The translations under genes and the position numbers were made by a program. A DNA stretch of 64,000 bases from Paenibacillus xylanexedens (GTDB taxonomy: Bacteria; Bacillota; Bacilli; Paenibacillales; Paenibacillaceae), in assembly GCF_007676705.1 (NCBI RefSeq), contig NZ_VEBF01000001.1:62001-126000 (forward strand), in the 5' to 3' direction. Below the pieces are notes generated by a model. It did no database searches. It saw only the letters and a list, made by a program, of their open reading frames with translations, and had not been told where the DNA came from. Below, piece after piece: positions 42,635 through 51,758 of this stretch; the stretch's first letter is position 1, and every line of letters begins with the position of its first letter.

Positions 42635-43525
42635 TTATTCTCCCAGAAAGATTACTTCGGTTTCCAATTCAACTTGGAACGTATCATATACTTTCTGCTG
42701 AATAAATTGGATCAGGTCCATGTAATCCTGGGCAGTAGCGTGATCCACATTCACGATAAAACCTGCATGTTTCATGGAGATTTCAGCACCTCCAATACGA
42801 GTGCCCTGCAAATTACAGTCCTGAATCAGTTTGCCGGCAAAATGCCCTTCGGGTCGTTTAAATACACTTCCACAAGAAGGGTACTCAAGCGGCTGCTTGG
42901 ATTCTCTGAGGAACGTTAATTCCTTCATTTTGCTTGCAATCTCATCCTTATTACCTTTTTGGAGTTCGAATTCTGCTTCCAGTATAATATAGTGATCCAT
43001 CTTGAAGAGACTATTTCGATAACCAAATTTCATTTCATCTCGAGCGATCTCCACTACTGCGCCGTCTTTGTTGATTACAGTCGCACGTTTGACCACATCG
43101 GCAACCTGACCTCCATACGCACCCGCATTCATATACAAGGCGCCTCCTGTACTGCCAGGAATGCCACATGCAAATTCCAAACCAGTCAAGCTGTGGTCGA
43201 GCGCAAGTCTGGAGACATCAATGATATCGGCGCCACTTTGCGCAATGATATTATCCTCAGTAACATTAACCTGATCAAAATGACTTAGCGAAACAGTGAC
43301 TCCCCTGATTCCACCGTCTTTGATAATGACGTTTGACCCTTTGCCAATAACCGTCAGAGGCAATTGATGTATGTTGGCAATCTCTACGATTTTTTTAATT
43401 TCGTCTATTGTCGTTGGATGAACGAGAATATCTGCGTTGCCCCCAATTTTAATATACGTGTGTTCTTTTAGCGGTTCATTAAATTTCACTTTTTCCAAAG
43501 GTATCTGATGTTCAAAAATATTCAT
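42635..43525 (-). CDS. murB: UDP-N-acetylenolpyruvoylglucosamine reductase MurB, 296 aa
   Basis: Reduces enolpyruvyl-UDP-GlcNAc to UDP-MurNAc with NADPH and FAD, the second committed step of peptidoglycan synthesis. FAD-binding motifs are present (TYIKIGGNADILVHP, GKGSNVIIKDGGIRG, GIPGSTGGALYMNAGAYGG), as are catalytic residues in KFGYRNS, YPSCGSVFKRP (Ser) and ETEVIFLG (Glu). Type II length. GGGAGAG selects ATG 43525. It is alone, not in a division/cell-wall cluster, so may be a second copy in the genome. Confidence 0.95.
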   Translation of the reverse strand: MNIFEHQIPLEKVKFNEPLKEHTYIKIGGNADILVHPTTIDEIKKIVEIANIHQLPLTVIGKGSNVIIKDGGIRGVTVSLSHFDQVNVTEDNIIAQSGADIIDVSRLALDHSLTGLEFACGIPGSTGGALYMNAGAYGGQVADVVKRATVINKDGAVVEIARDEMKFGYRNSLFKMDHYIILEAEFELQKGNKDEIASKMKELTFLRESKQPLEYPSCGSVFKRPEGHFAGKLIQDCNLQGTRIGGAEISMKHAGFIVNVDHATAQDYMDLIQFIQQKVYDTFQVELETEVIFLGE

Positions 43526-43818
43526 GATTTTCTCTCCCTGCGTTCTCAAAAGAACATGATTCTTCTATTGTAAATGGAAATGTACCCTCATTACAATCCA
43601 TCACATCTTTTTACTTCCAGACCAGCAGTTTGCAGCCTTACTTTCCTGTAGTTTGATATATGATATTCATCTAGCCATTAGGGATGTGACTAGTGGTTAT
43701 TATCGTCATCATGGACGATCCTTGTCTTTGTTTTCTATGAAAAAAATGAAAAACGCTACTGAGAAGCACCGTAGCGTTTGATATATGGCCAGCTTTGTTA
43801 CTACATAATAATCATTGC
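43526..43818. other. 293-base intergenic region between murB and the SDR gene
   Basis: Contains the murB promoter region, which I could not place with confidence, and the terminator of the SDR gene at 43749. Nothing else is apparent. Confidence 0.5.
43749..43780 (-). terminator. Terminator after the SDR gene
   Basis: Minus strand AAACGCTAC / GTAGCGTTTTTC, followed by more T. Confidence 0.8.
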
Positions 43819-44799
43819 TTAAGAGGTAGGTATATCCGTATCTGTTAATTCGGCTGACAGTTTCCATAAACGAGTCGCTTGCTCAGGGTCGATGGCATAC
43901 GGCTTGACCCCATAGAAACCTCCATCTTCAGGAGCCATCACACTGATGTCACAATCCTCGCAGTATACACCGCCTTTTCCTTGAAGCTGAGGCGAGGTTG
44001 CTGCCCAGACTTGCGTCGCTGCCCCCTGTTCAGGTGTCTTGAACGCAGGATTGGCGACCTCACCTGACTCGTCAATCCACCCCAACGCGATCATCTCTTC
44101 TTTTGGCATATGACGCTGAAGAGGTGTCATAATTCCGCCCGGATGCACTGAGAATGCACGTATGCCCTGCTCAGCACCCCGTCTGTCCAGCTCAACGCTG
44201 AATAAAATAGTTGCTGTTTTAGACTGTCCATAGGCAGGGAATTTCTCATAGCCTTGCTCAAATTGGATGTCATCCCAACGAATTGGCGAGAAATGATGTC
44301 CCGCTGAAGCCAACGAAACCACGCGCGCGCCTCCCTGACTTGCGAGTGCAGGCCATAACAGATTCGTGAGCGCGAAGTGACCAAGATGGTTTGTTGCAAA
44401 CTGGGCCTCCCAGCCTGGGCCTACCCGCGTCTCCGGACAAGCCATGATCCCGGCGTTAAGAATCAACATGTCAATACTTCGGTCACTCGCTAGAAACCGA
44501 CTGGCAAAAGCACGGACGCTGGAGAGATCAGCGAGATCCACTTCGTCAATCTCAACACCTGTCAATCCGGATAGTGCTTCTTGAGCAACAGCTGGCCGGC
44601 GTGCCGTAACAACGACATGGGCTCCTGCTTGTACAAGCGCGCGGGTCGTCTCCAGCCCCAGACCTGAGTATCCACCCGTCACGATAGCGAGCTGTCCTGT
44701 CAGATCCATATCCCGCAATACATCCTCCGCTGTGCTGCGATGGTCAAATCCTGAGCCTATTTTATGTTGTAAGGTTTTGAAGTTCTCTTCCTGTATCAT
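43819..44799 (-). CDS. Short-chain dehydrogenase/reductase, retinol-dehydrogenase-like, 326 aa
   Basis: NAD(P)-dependent oxidoreductase. Cofactor motif TGGYSGLGLET, LNAGIMACP, and catalytic YGQSK are intact, with Ser in SLASAGHH. Length exceeds a minimal SDR because of an N-terminal extension and a C-terminal tail with a CEDC pair. ATG at 44799 is nine bases after AAAGGAG; earlier in-frame ATGs overlap or precede that site. Its promoter has a 19-bp spacer with an 8-2-8 palindrome nearly identical to the adhA/adhR operators, so it is probably AdhR-controlled and acts on aldehydes. Confidence 0.87.
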   Translation of the reverse strand: MIQEENFKTLQHKIGSGFDHRSTAEDVLRDMDLTGQLAIVTGGYSGLGLETTRALVQAGAHVVVTARRPAVAQEALSGLTGVEIDEVDLADLSSVRAFASRFLASDRSIDMLILNAGIMACPETRVGPGWEAQFATNHLGHFALTNLLWPALASQGGARVVSLASAGHHFSPIRWDDIQFEQGYEKFPAYGQSKTATILFSVELDRRGAEQGIRAFSVHPGGIMTPLQRHMPKEEMIALGWIDESGEVANPAFKTPEQGAATQVWAATSPQLQGKGGVYCEDCDISVMAPEDGGFYGVKPYAIDPEQATRLWKLSAELTDTDIPTS

Positions 44800-44837
44800 C
44801 ACGTTCATCTCCTTTATATCCTTGTTCATTCTTTTGC

Positions 44838-44868
44838 AGTCTACACCTTAGAGTACACTCTAAGTCAA
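44838..44868 (-). promoter_or_regulatory. MerR-type promoter of the SDR gene, third AdhR-like operator
   Basis: Minus strand TTGACT, 19 bases, TAGACT. The spacer carries CTTAGAGTGTACTCTAAG (44847-44864), a perfect 8-2-8 palindrome that matches the adhA and adhR sites. Confidence 0.8.
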
Positions 44869-44916
44869 ATGCAGCGAATAATTCGCCTGAAACTTCTTCG
44901 TGCAATCTGCAAAAGT

Positions 44917-44943
44917 AAAAAAAGCCGCCAATTGGCGACTTTC
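44917..44943 (-). terminator. Terminator of the GTCGCC/GGCGGC family (copy 4)
   Basis: Minus strand AAAGTCGCC-AATT-GGCGGCTTTTTTT, after the lipoprotein gene. Confidence 0.85.
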
Positions 44944-44968
44944 GTTAACAAGATTCTTCGTTATCAGA

Positions 44969-45643
44969 TTAAGAATCACGCTCGACAGTTGATAATGAAA
45001 CCCATATCGGCGTAGCGAAATCAGAAGCTTCTTCTCCTTTGGGGTTATGAAGACGGAATAGAAAAGCATCCCCTGCTTCTGATTTCCAGACCATATAATC
45101 ACGGACCCCTTCTTCACCAGAGGCCTGGAGATAGAGCTCGGCGGAACCAAGCGGATGCTCCACCAATTCACCGCTATAATCGGATACCTTACCGGCATTT
45201 TCTAACTCTTCCTTGCCCCCATTCTCCAGTTCTGCCAGATTATAATCCGCAGGCAATGGTTCAATATCCACATAGTAGTCAGAGTTACTGGTCAGTGATA
45301 AACGGCCTTGAGCAGCATCAAATGTGAATTTCTCGAATACGTACAAGGAAAAGCCTTCTCCTTGTTGTAAGGAGGCCTCTAGTGATTGATTCCCTTCTGC
45401 GGTCATCATTTCAAAACTCTCGGTTTGCGGACGCTCCGTTACATTTGCTTCTTCTTCTGTTTCATTCGTCTCAGATGCTTGCTCACTTTCTGTTGAAGGT
45501 GCTGGAGCAGATTCACCTGGTGGTGTCGATGGCTCAGGGCTAGCAGAAGGTTCATTACCACCTGAGCAAGCTGCAAGTGCAAGAACCATGGCGATCAGCG
45601 TAATACTCGTGATAATAGGACGTGAGTGTTTCAACTTGATCAT
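44969..45643 (-). CDS. Lipoprotein of unknown function, 224 aa
   Basis: Signal peptide with lipobox LAAC (Cys26), then about 45 residues of Ser/Pro/Glu/Thr linker (SASPEPSTPPGESAPAPSTE), then a compact domain of about 140 residues (EGFSLYVFEKFTFDAAQGRLSLTSNSDYYVDIEPL) that I do not recognise. It would be anchored to the outer face of the membrane. ATG at 45643. It follows the PQQ-type propeller gene by 61 bases on the same strand, so the two may be co-expressed. No catalytic motif is visible. Confidence 0.75.
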   Translation of the reverse strand: MIKLKHSRPIITSITLIAMVLALAACSGGNEPSASPEPSTPPGESAPAPSTESEQASETNETEEEANVTERPQTESFEMMTAEGNQSLEASLQQGEGFSLYVFEKFTFDAAQGRLSLTSNSDYYVDIEPLPADYNLAELENGGKEELENAGKVSDYSGELVEHPLGSAELYLQASGEEGVRDYMVWKSEAGDAFLFRLHNPKGEEASDFATPIWVSLSTVERDS

Positions 45644-45704
45644 TCCTCCCTACCATTATTTTAACCTTGCATGTTATTACCCATGGCAGATGCAGAAGGA
45701 ACGC

Positions 45705-47108
45705 CTATTTCAGCGCTGCTGGCAACTTAACCCCGAGAAGCTTGCCTTCGGCTTGGATAATGATCATTCCGTTTGTCTTCAACGTCGTGTTGTACAGATC
45801 TCCTTCGGTGGAGACTCGAAAGACGGGTTGACCCGACATCATATTGATGGCAAGCAAAGTCCCGTTACGTTGCGCTCGATACATTCCTTTGCTGTAAACA
45901 TCAATCTGAGAAACGGGAGCATCCCCATGCCATTGAACCTCTTGACCATTAGCCAACTTGATGCCTGTGAGTTCACTGATGTCGAGGTTCTTGTATATCA
46001 GTCGTTCCTGTACAATGCCAAGCAACGCCATCTTGTCCCCGTAAGGTCGCTGAAAAGTTCGAAGGGGTGCTGTTCCCGACTTAGTCAAATTCAACGGATA
46101 CTCCGCTATCTTGTCTCCTTGTTCAATGTACAGTTTGTCTTGATGAACAAGTATCGCTCCTCGACCATTCGTATACGGCGGGTCTCCCGGCATTGTCCAC
46201 GTATACTCCTGGCTTCCTTTTAACACACCGGTCTTCAGGTTGTATGCGTTGATCTTCCATTTGCGTTCAGGTGACGAATCATATTCTTCCAGCATTGGAG
46301 AATAGGTGTCCACCGAATACACAAGACCGTCTTTGATCTGAAGAGCTTGCCCCTGACCAAAATGATCCCATAGCTTTTTGCCCGTTTTCTTGTCATATGC
46401 ATTAAGCTGAATGGATGTAAGTGCCCCTTGGACAAAAAAGGTTCTCAGCACCACACCATTAGACTCTTCGAGATATTCGGTGCCATGACCTTCACCCAGC
46501 GGTTCATCCGCCTCCCAACGCAGTTTGCCTGACTTGATATCCAGTGCGAACGTTGTACTTCCTTTAATCACATAGAGGGTATCTATCGTTGGAATCAGGA
46601 CTTCTGTACGTTGATACGTATCAATCCAGGTGGATGTGACAGATTGCCATTTTGCTTTGCCTGTTTTTGCATTCAAGGCATAAGGCTTATGATCACTGGT
46701 CAGTCCGTAAAGGACGCCGCCCTGATAGGTGATATAAGGTGTCAGATCTTTGCCGTAAGTCCACAGCCGTTTACCTGTTTTGGCATCGAGTGCAATTAAC
46801 TTTGATCCTGCGAACGTGAATACTTTACCTTCTTCCGCAATGGCATTAACTAGGGCGTACGTCTCGTTCATATCTAGATAGTTATCTACTTTCGACGTCC
46901 ACGAAGGTTTCAGCTCAGGTACAGTGAATCGATGATACGAATACCAGTTACGGATCGATACATCCGATGCTTCTGCATGTGCCTGAGACGGCAACACCCC
47001 AATGACTCCATGAACCATCAACATTCCAGCAGCAAAGCCTGCAACAACGGGTCTGCCTGCTCTTCTTTTCCAATCTGTATTCGTTTGACGTATACGTTTA
47101 TTAAACAT
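45705..47108 (-). CDS. Secreted PQQ-type beta-propeller protein, 467 aa
   Basis: Signal peptide ending near SQAHA-EA (residue 45), then repeated blades of the WD-like PQQ type: LIALDAKTGKRLWTYGKDL, ALNAKTGKAKWQS, ALDIKSGKLRWEA, AYDKKTGKKLWDH, AYNLKTGVLKGSQ. Residues needed to bind the PQQ cofactor are not evident, so it is probably a structural or binding propeller like BamB rather than a dehydrogenase. Outside the membrane. ATG at 47108 follows AGGAGGAC. Confidence 0.82.
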   Translation of the reverse strand: MFNKRIRQTNTDWKRRAGRPVVAGFAAGMLMVHGVIGVLPSQAHAEASDVSIRNWYSYHRFTVPELKPSWTSKVDNYLDMNETYALVNAIAEEGKVFTFAGSKLIALDAKTGKRLWTYGKDLTPYITYQGGVLYGLTSDHKPYALNAKTGKAKWQSVTSTWIDTYQRTEVLIPTIDTLYVIKGSTTFALDIKSGKLRWEADEPLGEGHGTEYLEESNGVVLRTFFVQGALTSIQLNAYDKKTGKKLWDHFGQGQALQIKDGLVYSVDTYSPMLEEYDSSPERKWKINAYNLKTGVLKGSQEYTWTMPGDPPYTNGRGAILVHQDKLYIEQGDKIAEYPLNLTKSGTAPLRTFQRPYGDKMALLGIVQERLIYKNLDISELTGIKLANGQEVQWHGDAPVSQIDVYSKGMYRAQRNGTLLAINMMSGQPVFRVSTEGDLYNTTLKTNGMIIIQAEGKLLGVKLPAALK

Positions 47109-47149
47109 GGTAAGTGAGTCCTCCTGTGAAAATTATCCTGATATATAAC

Positions 47150-47178
47150 TACATAAACATAACGCGCAGTAATGCCAA
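47150..47178 (-). promoter_or_regulatory. Promoter of the propeller gene
   Basis: Minus strand TTGGCA, 17 bases, TATGTA. Confidence 0.5.
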
Positions 47179-47216
47179 ATAGTTACCCAATTGCTAAATT
47201 TATTCTGAGGGATATC

Positions 47217-47243
47217 AAAAAAGCCGCCATAAGGCGACTTCTT
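47217..47243 (-). terminator. Terminator of the GTCGCC/GGCGGC family (copy 5)
   Basis: Minus strand GAAGTCGCC-TTAT-GGCGGCTTTTTT, 60 bases past the serine hydrolase gene. Confidence 0.85.
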
Positions 47244-47302
47244 GATAACTGTATTGTTTCGTTGACAAGTTGCAAACGTGACTTTGTAATGAAGTTCCTG
47301 TT

Positions 47303-49354
47303 TTACTTTAATTGGATCTTGAAGACATCACCGGCGTCACCACCAAAAACGATAAAACCATCTTTCGGAAGCTGAGTCGATTGCTGATTGGTTGCTACAG
47401 AGAAGTGAACCACCTCGCCTTTCTCATCATATACCGCATAACCTCCGTTCTCCGGAGAATCTACCGTGATCGATTTGTTCGCCGAACGGGCGTCGATCGC
47501 ATACCATCGGGCCTGACCGTTAGCCGGAATGGTTGTCATTCCTTTTTTCCCACCAAAGATTGGCGTAATGGCATCCTCTGCAATGAATTCCTGTCCATCC
47601 TGCATCAAAATCTCGGCGCCATTCTTCGTGGAGAATTGCAGATCAAATGCGTCTCTTCCGTTCATGACTGGAATCTCAGCAACATTCTCTGCGTTGTTCG
47701 CATCCAAGATTTGCGTGCCATTAGCATAGCCATTTTCGGCATCAACGGACAGGTTCTTGATCAGCATCGATGGAAGCAGATAGAAGATCGACGTTATTTT
47801 TTCATCCAGTGCATAATATTTCGCGTTGTTACGAGCTGCCCATTTCTCTTTCGTTGCTGCATCCAGCGCGTTATGTTCCAACTTTTGATAATCATACGTG
47901 TTCATCACCGTTTGACCTAAACCGGGTAACGTAATCATGCCCTGAACTTTAACATATACCTTGTCATTACTTTCCTTCACAAAACTGACCTTCACGCTAC
48001 CATCCGCACTTGTAAAATGTTCATCGCCTGTGTACACATAGTTCTGCTCCGGAATAATTCCTCCCATCAAGGCAGGCAGTTTAATCTCACCATCCTTGAT
48101 TGTTATATCCAGCGTTGCACCTACCGTACCATACAGACCTGAGTAAGCATTCAACTTCGTCGGCATCTTCACTTTGACAGGTGGTGAGAATGTCTGATCA
48201 GGCTGAACATCGTCGATGATGCCCTGATCCTCCAGAACGTCCAGCAGCACTTTGCTGGCAAACATCTGATTGTAGACCGAAGATCCGCCAGAGGATAGGA
48301 CCGCCATTGAAATATCATGTTCCGGTATGGTGATTAACACGGCATGATATAGCATGGTGTCTCCACCCTTGGCAAGTGCGGTAATCCCATAATCGCTGAA
48401 CGGTGCAAGGTCAACCGCGTCCCAGCCCAAGCCATAATTGATCGTATTTTGTTCATCCGATACCCATATGCCATTACGATATTCATGAGATTGCATGGCC
48501 TTCACAGCAGATTCGGACAGAATATCCGGTCTGTTCCCCATTAACACCTCTCCGAATTGACTCAATTCCTCTGCCGTGGAATACACACCACCTGTACCGA
48601 TAATATTTGCATTCTCGGTAGGCATCTTCATTTCAAGTGTAGGCCAATAGGTTTCGGATAACTGTGCTCTGTCAAAAGAATCCATAGGTGTCTTCGTTGA
48701 TTTCAACTTCAATGGCTCGCTGATAAACTTGGCGATATATTCGCTATAGCTTAATCCACTCACCCGTTCCACCAAGATTTCAAGCAACTGAAAACCGTCA
48801 TTGGTGTAGACGGAGTAAGCGCCAGGCTTGGATTTCAGTTTTTCGGACTGAAGTTTGAGCAATAGCTCATCATGATTGCGGCTATCATTATCGTCGAACA
48901 ACATGCTGTTCCCATAGTGGGAACCGTAAAGACCAGATGAATGATTCATCAGCATACGCGGTGTAATTTGTGTATAGCGCGCATCCGCCATCTTAAAGTC
49001 TGGTAGATACGTTGTAAGCGGCTCATCCAGATCTATTTTGCCGGAATCGACCAGCCTCATGGCAGCTGCCGTAACAACCATTTTGCTAACTGAACCTATG
49101 CCATACATGCTATCCTTGTCTACTGGCTTCTGTGATCCCTTGTCGTGCAGTCCGACACTATCTGATAAAATGTATTCCCCTTCATCCATGATCGCATATT
49201 GCACACTGGTGACACCGTAGTTTTGTACCATTTCCTTGGCAATCTGCTCCGCCCGCACCTCAATCGTTGCACTGTTATTCGTCTCTGCGCTGACAGATGT
49301 CAGCGGCGTAATTACAAGCACCACTGTACATAAAAAACTGATTAATTTCTTCAT
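47303..49354 (-). CDS. Secreted serine beta-lactamase-like hydrolase (class C/DD-peptidase fold), 683 aa
   Basis: Signal peptide ending near SVSA-ET. The beta-lactamase/transpeptidase domain spans about 30-370, with SVSK (catalytic Ser in GIGSVSKM), YTN (Tyr motif in SVYTNDGF) and KGGD replacing KTG. The C-terminal 300 residues are beta-rich and of unknown role. Such proteins act as D-amino-acid peptidases or esterases rather than true antibiotic-resistance enzymes. GGAGG with eight-base spacing selects ATG 49354. Located outside the cell, it may act on cell wall. It lies downstream of the two-component genes on the same strand but is separated by a terminator. Confidence 0.85.
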   Translation of the reverse strand: MKKLISFLCTVVLVITPLTSVSAETNNSATIEVRAEQIAKEMVQNYGVTSVQYAIMDEGEYILSDSVGLHDKGSQKPVDKDSMYGIGSVSKMVVTAAAMRLVDSGKIDLDEPLTTYLPDFKMADARYTQITPRMLMNHSSGLYGSHYGNSMLFDDNDSRNHDELLLKLQSEKLKSKPGAYSVYTNDGFQLLEILVERVSGLSYSEYIAKFISEPLKLKSTKTPMDSFDRAQLSETYWPTLEMKMPTENANIIGTGGVYSTAEELSQFGEVLMGNRPDILSESAVKAMQSHEYRNGIWVSDEQNTINYGLGWDAVDLAPFSDYGITALAKGGDTMLYHAVLITIPEHDISMAVLSSGGSSVYNQMFASKVLLDVLEDQGIIDDVQPDQTFSPPVKVKMPTKLNAYSGLYGTVGATLDITIKDGEIKLPALMGGIIPEQNYVYTGDEHFTSADGSVKVSFVKESNDKVYVKVQGMITLPGLGQTVMNTYDYQKLEHNALDAATKEKWAARNNAKYYALDEKITSIFYLLPSMLIKNLSVDAENGYANGTQILDANNAENVAEIPVMNGRDAFDLQFSTKNGAEILMQDGQEFIAEDAITPIFGGKKGMTTIPANGQARWYAIDARSANKSITVDSPENGGYAVYDEKGEVVHFSVATNQQSTQLPKDGFIVFGGDAGDVFKIQLK

Positions 49355-49442
49355 CCTCATGTCCTCCCTCAAATGTTCTTATGATTGAATTCATCATATC
49401 CGGGAAAAGGCAGTTAAAGCGTGAATGGACCCTGAATGGAAA

Positions 49443-49476
49443 AAAACAATCCCCGAACGGTATGTTCAGGGATTGT
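49443..49476 (-). terminator. Terminator overlapping the end of the kinase gene
   Basis: Minus strand AACAATCCC-TGAACATACCGTTCG-GGGATTGTTTTTTT; the upstream arm lies in the last codons of the kinase. Confidence 0.8.
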
Positions 49477-50764
49477 TGGTGTGAAACGGAAGCACAACCA
49501 TGTTGTTAAACTTCCGATGCTGATGCTCAATACTCATATGTCCACCGTATTTCTCACACATTCTCGATATATTGGTCAGACCGATTCCATGGAATTCCGG
49601 ATTGGGCTTCTCACTTTTCAAGTCAACTATCGGTTGCTCTACATGATTCATAATCTGGATGACGAGTGCAGATGATGTGGAGTGAATGGCAATCAGAATA
49701 TATCGGTCTTCCGCTTGTCTGACCTTCTTGGAAGCCTCAATCGCATTATCGAGCATGTTACCGAGCACCACACACAGATCATATCGATCAATCTGCACAT
49801 GTTGCGAGTGAAGCTGGATTTTGGTGTCGATTTTGATCCCGTTTGCCTGCCCCATAGCAAGCGTATTCGTAACGAGAGCATCAATGACCAGATTGCCGGA
49901 GTTCACCCTTTGGTATGCACCTTCAATCGTATTCAGTGTAGACTTGATATGGTCACCTGCCGCGGCCAGTTCGTTACGTTTGATACATTCATCAATATAC
50001 AGAAACTGCTGGTTAATATCATGGATGATGCTTTTAATGTTTTTGAAACTGTGAACGGTCTTCTCATAGTTGGCATCCTGGTGATCCATCTGACGCTGTA
50101 ACTGGGCATTTGCATGCGCAAGCTGTACCTTTTCCACCATATTATCGAATACATAGACAATGAACACATTGAGAAAAAGAGAGCCCAGTACAGAAAAGAC
50201 GTAAAATATGTTCTTTTCACTATATATGGAGGCCACATTGATCTGATAGATCGTAATGATCGGTACGATGAGAAAAAGCAAATAATACCGATAGTGAACG
50301 GCAAAACTTCTACGTTTGGCGACTAGACGGACAACTTGAATGACAACGAACATGATGCTGCAACCAAGCAGCATCACTTTGGAGAGAATCCAGTGGTCTC
50401 CTCCGTTGAACTGTTCCCATGAGATGAAATCTGTGGATTCGAAAACTCCGAGAATATATACAGCTATAGTGTTCGCCATAGTAATCAGAACCGCATACAG
50501 GATGGTAAAAACAAGCTTGATTTTGAACTCCACTTCATAGGATTGCGCCAGACTGAAGATTAATAACAGAGCAACAGCAGTGGAAACGATGTCTGAGAAG
50601 GAAGAGACCAAATAAAAATAATCCAACAAGACAAATACCATGAAATAGATCGCTCTGCGCGGCTTACGCCTGGACTTGCCCAGCACAGAATCAAAATAAA
50701 AATTCGCCTGAAATGCCATAAGCAAGGTCACGAAGATGATGGAAAAGATCATATAGGCATCCAT
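49466..50764 (-). CDS. GHKL-type sensor histidine kinase (AgrC/NatK-like), 432 aa
   Basis: Six hydrophobic segments to about residue 220, then a coiled coil and the kinase core: HDINQQ with the phospho-accepting His in SIIHDINQQ, the N-box LGNMLDNAIEA and the G-box GIGLTNISRM. This is the GHKL class that pairs with LytTR response regulators, and such a gene overlaps its start region upstream. The signal is unknown; there is no agrB or agrD-like peptide gene nearby. It sits in the cell membrane. Confidence 0.9.
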   Translation of the reverse strand: MDAYMIFSIIFVTLLMAFQANFYFDSVLGKSRRKPRRAIYFMVFVLLDYFYLVSSFSDIVSTAVALLLIFSLAQSYEVEFKIKLVFTILYAVLITMANTIAVYILGVFESTDFISWEQFNGGDHWILSKVMLLGCSIMFVVIQVVRLVAKRRSFAVHYRYYLLFLIVPIITIYQINVASIYSEKNIFYVFSVLGSLFLNVFIVYVFDNMVEKVQLAHANAQLQRQMDHQDANYEKTVHSFKNIKSIIHDINQQFLYIDECIKRNELAAAGDHIKSTLNTIEGAYQRVNSGNLVIDALVTNTLAMGQANGIKIDTKIQLHSQHVQIDRYDLCVVLGNMLDNAIEASKKVRQAEDRYILIAIHSTSSALVIQIMNHVEQPIVDLKSEKPNPEFHGIGLTNISRMCEKYGGHMSIEHQHRKFNNMVVLPFHTNNP

Positions 50765-50765
50765 A

Positions 50766-51506
50766 TCATTGAATCCTCATAATCATGTATTTGGTATAGG
50801 CATCCTTGACTTCCTTGACCTTGGAGCGACCTATGGGCAGTTCCGTTCCATTCAGCATGACGACTTGTGTGCCTGCAAACTTCTGGACATGCATCAGGTT
50901 AATCATAACCGAGCGATGAATTTGCAGGAAACCATGGTCCTTCAACGCAGTCGCATAACTGGATAGAATCCCTTTGGTGTCATGCACATTATCCTGGGTC
51001 ACAAACTTCAATTTGTTCTTGATGGTCAGACTTTTGACGACCTCAATCCAGAGAATATCATCATACTTTAGCAGCAGCTCATCATAGTCTGACTTGATTA
51101 GCACATACTTTTTGTCCAGCGCCTGAAAATATTGACACAGCTTAATCATCTTCTCCTCGAAAACTTGAGGCTGGATGGGCTTGATCAGATATTGAAAGGT
51201 GATGACATCGAAGCTCTCCACCATATATTCGGGGTAACTGGTCAGGAACATAATCTGTACATCCAGAAACTTCATGTCCCTGATTTCTTTGGCGGTCTGG
51301 ATCCCGTTCATTCCGCCCATCTCCACATCCATGATGAGCATATGAAATGTATCTCCGACGTCTCTATAATGCGAGAGCAGTTGTTCACCGGATGTGAATA
51401 AGCTAATTTGAAAATCAAAATTGGTTTTTAGGGATAAGGAAATCAGCATTGTTTTCACACGTTCTCGCTGCTGCTCCTCATCATCACAGATTGCAATATT
51501 GAACAT
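50766..51506 (-). CDS. LytTR-family response regulator, 246 aa
   Basis: N-terminal receiver (NIAICDDEEQQRERV, phospho-acceptor Asp in LIMDVEMGG, Lys in YLIKPIQ) and C-terminal LytTR DNA-binding domain (WIEVVKSLTIKNKL..., ILSSYATALKDHGFLQIHRSVMINL). AAAGGCGG ten bases before ATG 51506 supports that start. First gene of the pair with the kinase, almost no gap. LytTR regulators bind paired 9-bp repeats; I did not find an obvious pair in this window. Confidence 0.9.
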   Translation of the reverse strand: MFNIAICDDEEQQRERVKTMLISLSLKTNFDFQISLFTSGEQLLSHYRDVGDTFHMLIMDVEMGGMNGIQTAKEIRDMKFLDVQIMFLTSYPEYMVESFDVITFQYLIKPIQPQVFEEKMIKLCQYFQALDKKYVLIKSDYDELLLKYDDILWIEVVKSLTIKNKLKFVTQDNVHDTKGILSSYATALKDHGFLQIHRSVMINLMHVQKFAGTQVVMLNGTELPIGRSKVKEVKDAYTKYMIMRIQ

Positions 51507-51657
51507 GGGGGACATCCGCCTTTCATCGACATCGACTCTGAATTTCACTCTCGAATATACTATTTTAGCATAGGTTTCGGAGTCGAATTGGGACGAAATG
51601 CATTATTTCAACCGTGAAATGCAATAATCTGGACAGATTATACTAATAAATCTGACA

Positions 51658-51691
51658 CAAAGCCCCTTCCGTGGACGGAAAGGGCTTGTTT
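51658..51691. terminator. Terminator after the GH2 gene
   Basis: AAAGCCCCTTCCGT-GGA-CGGAAAGGGCTTG; minus-strand continuation TTTGTGTC is weakly T-rich. Confidence 0.65.
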
Positions 51692-51758
51692 AAGGCGTTT
51701 AATTGCTCATCTGTTTGATGGCTGTTCATGATCTGCTTCCGCTTACTTAAGCGACTAC

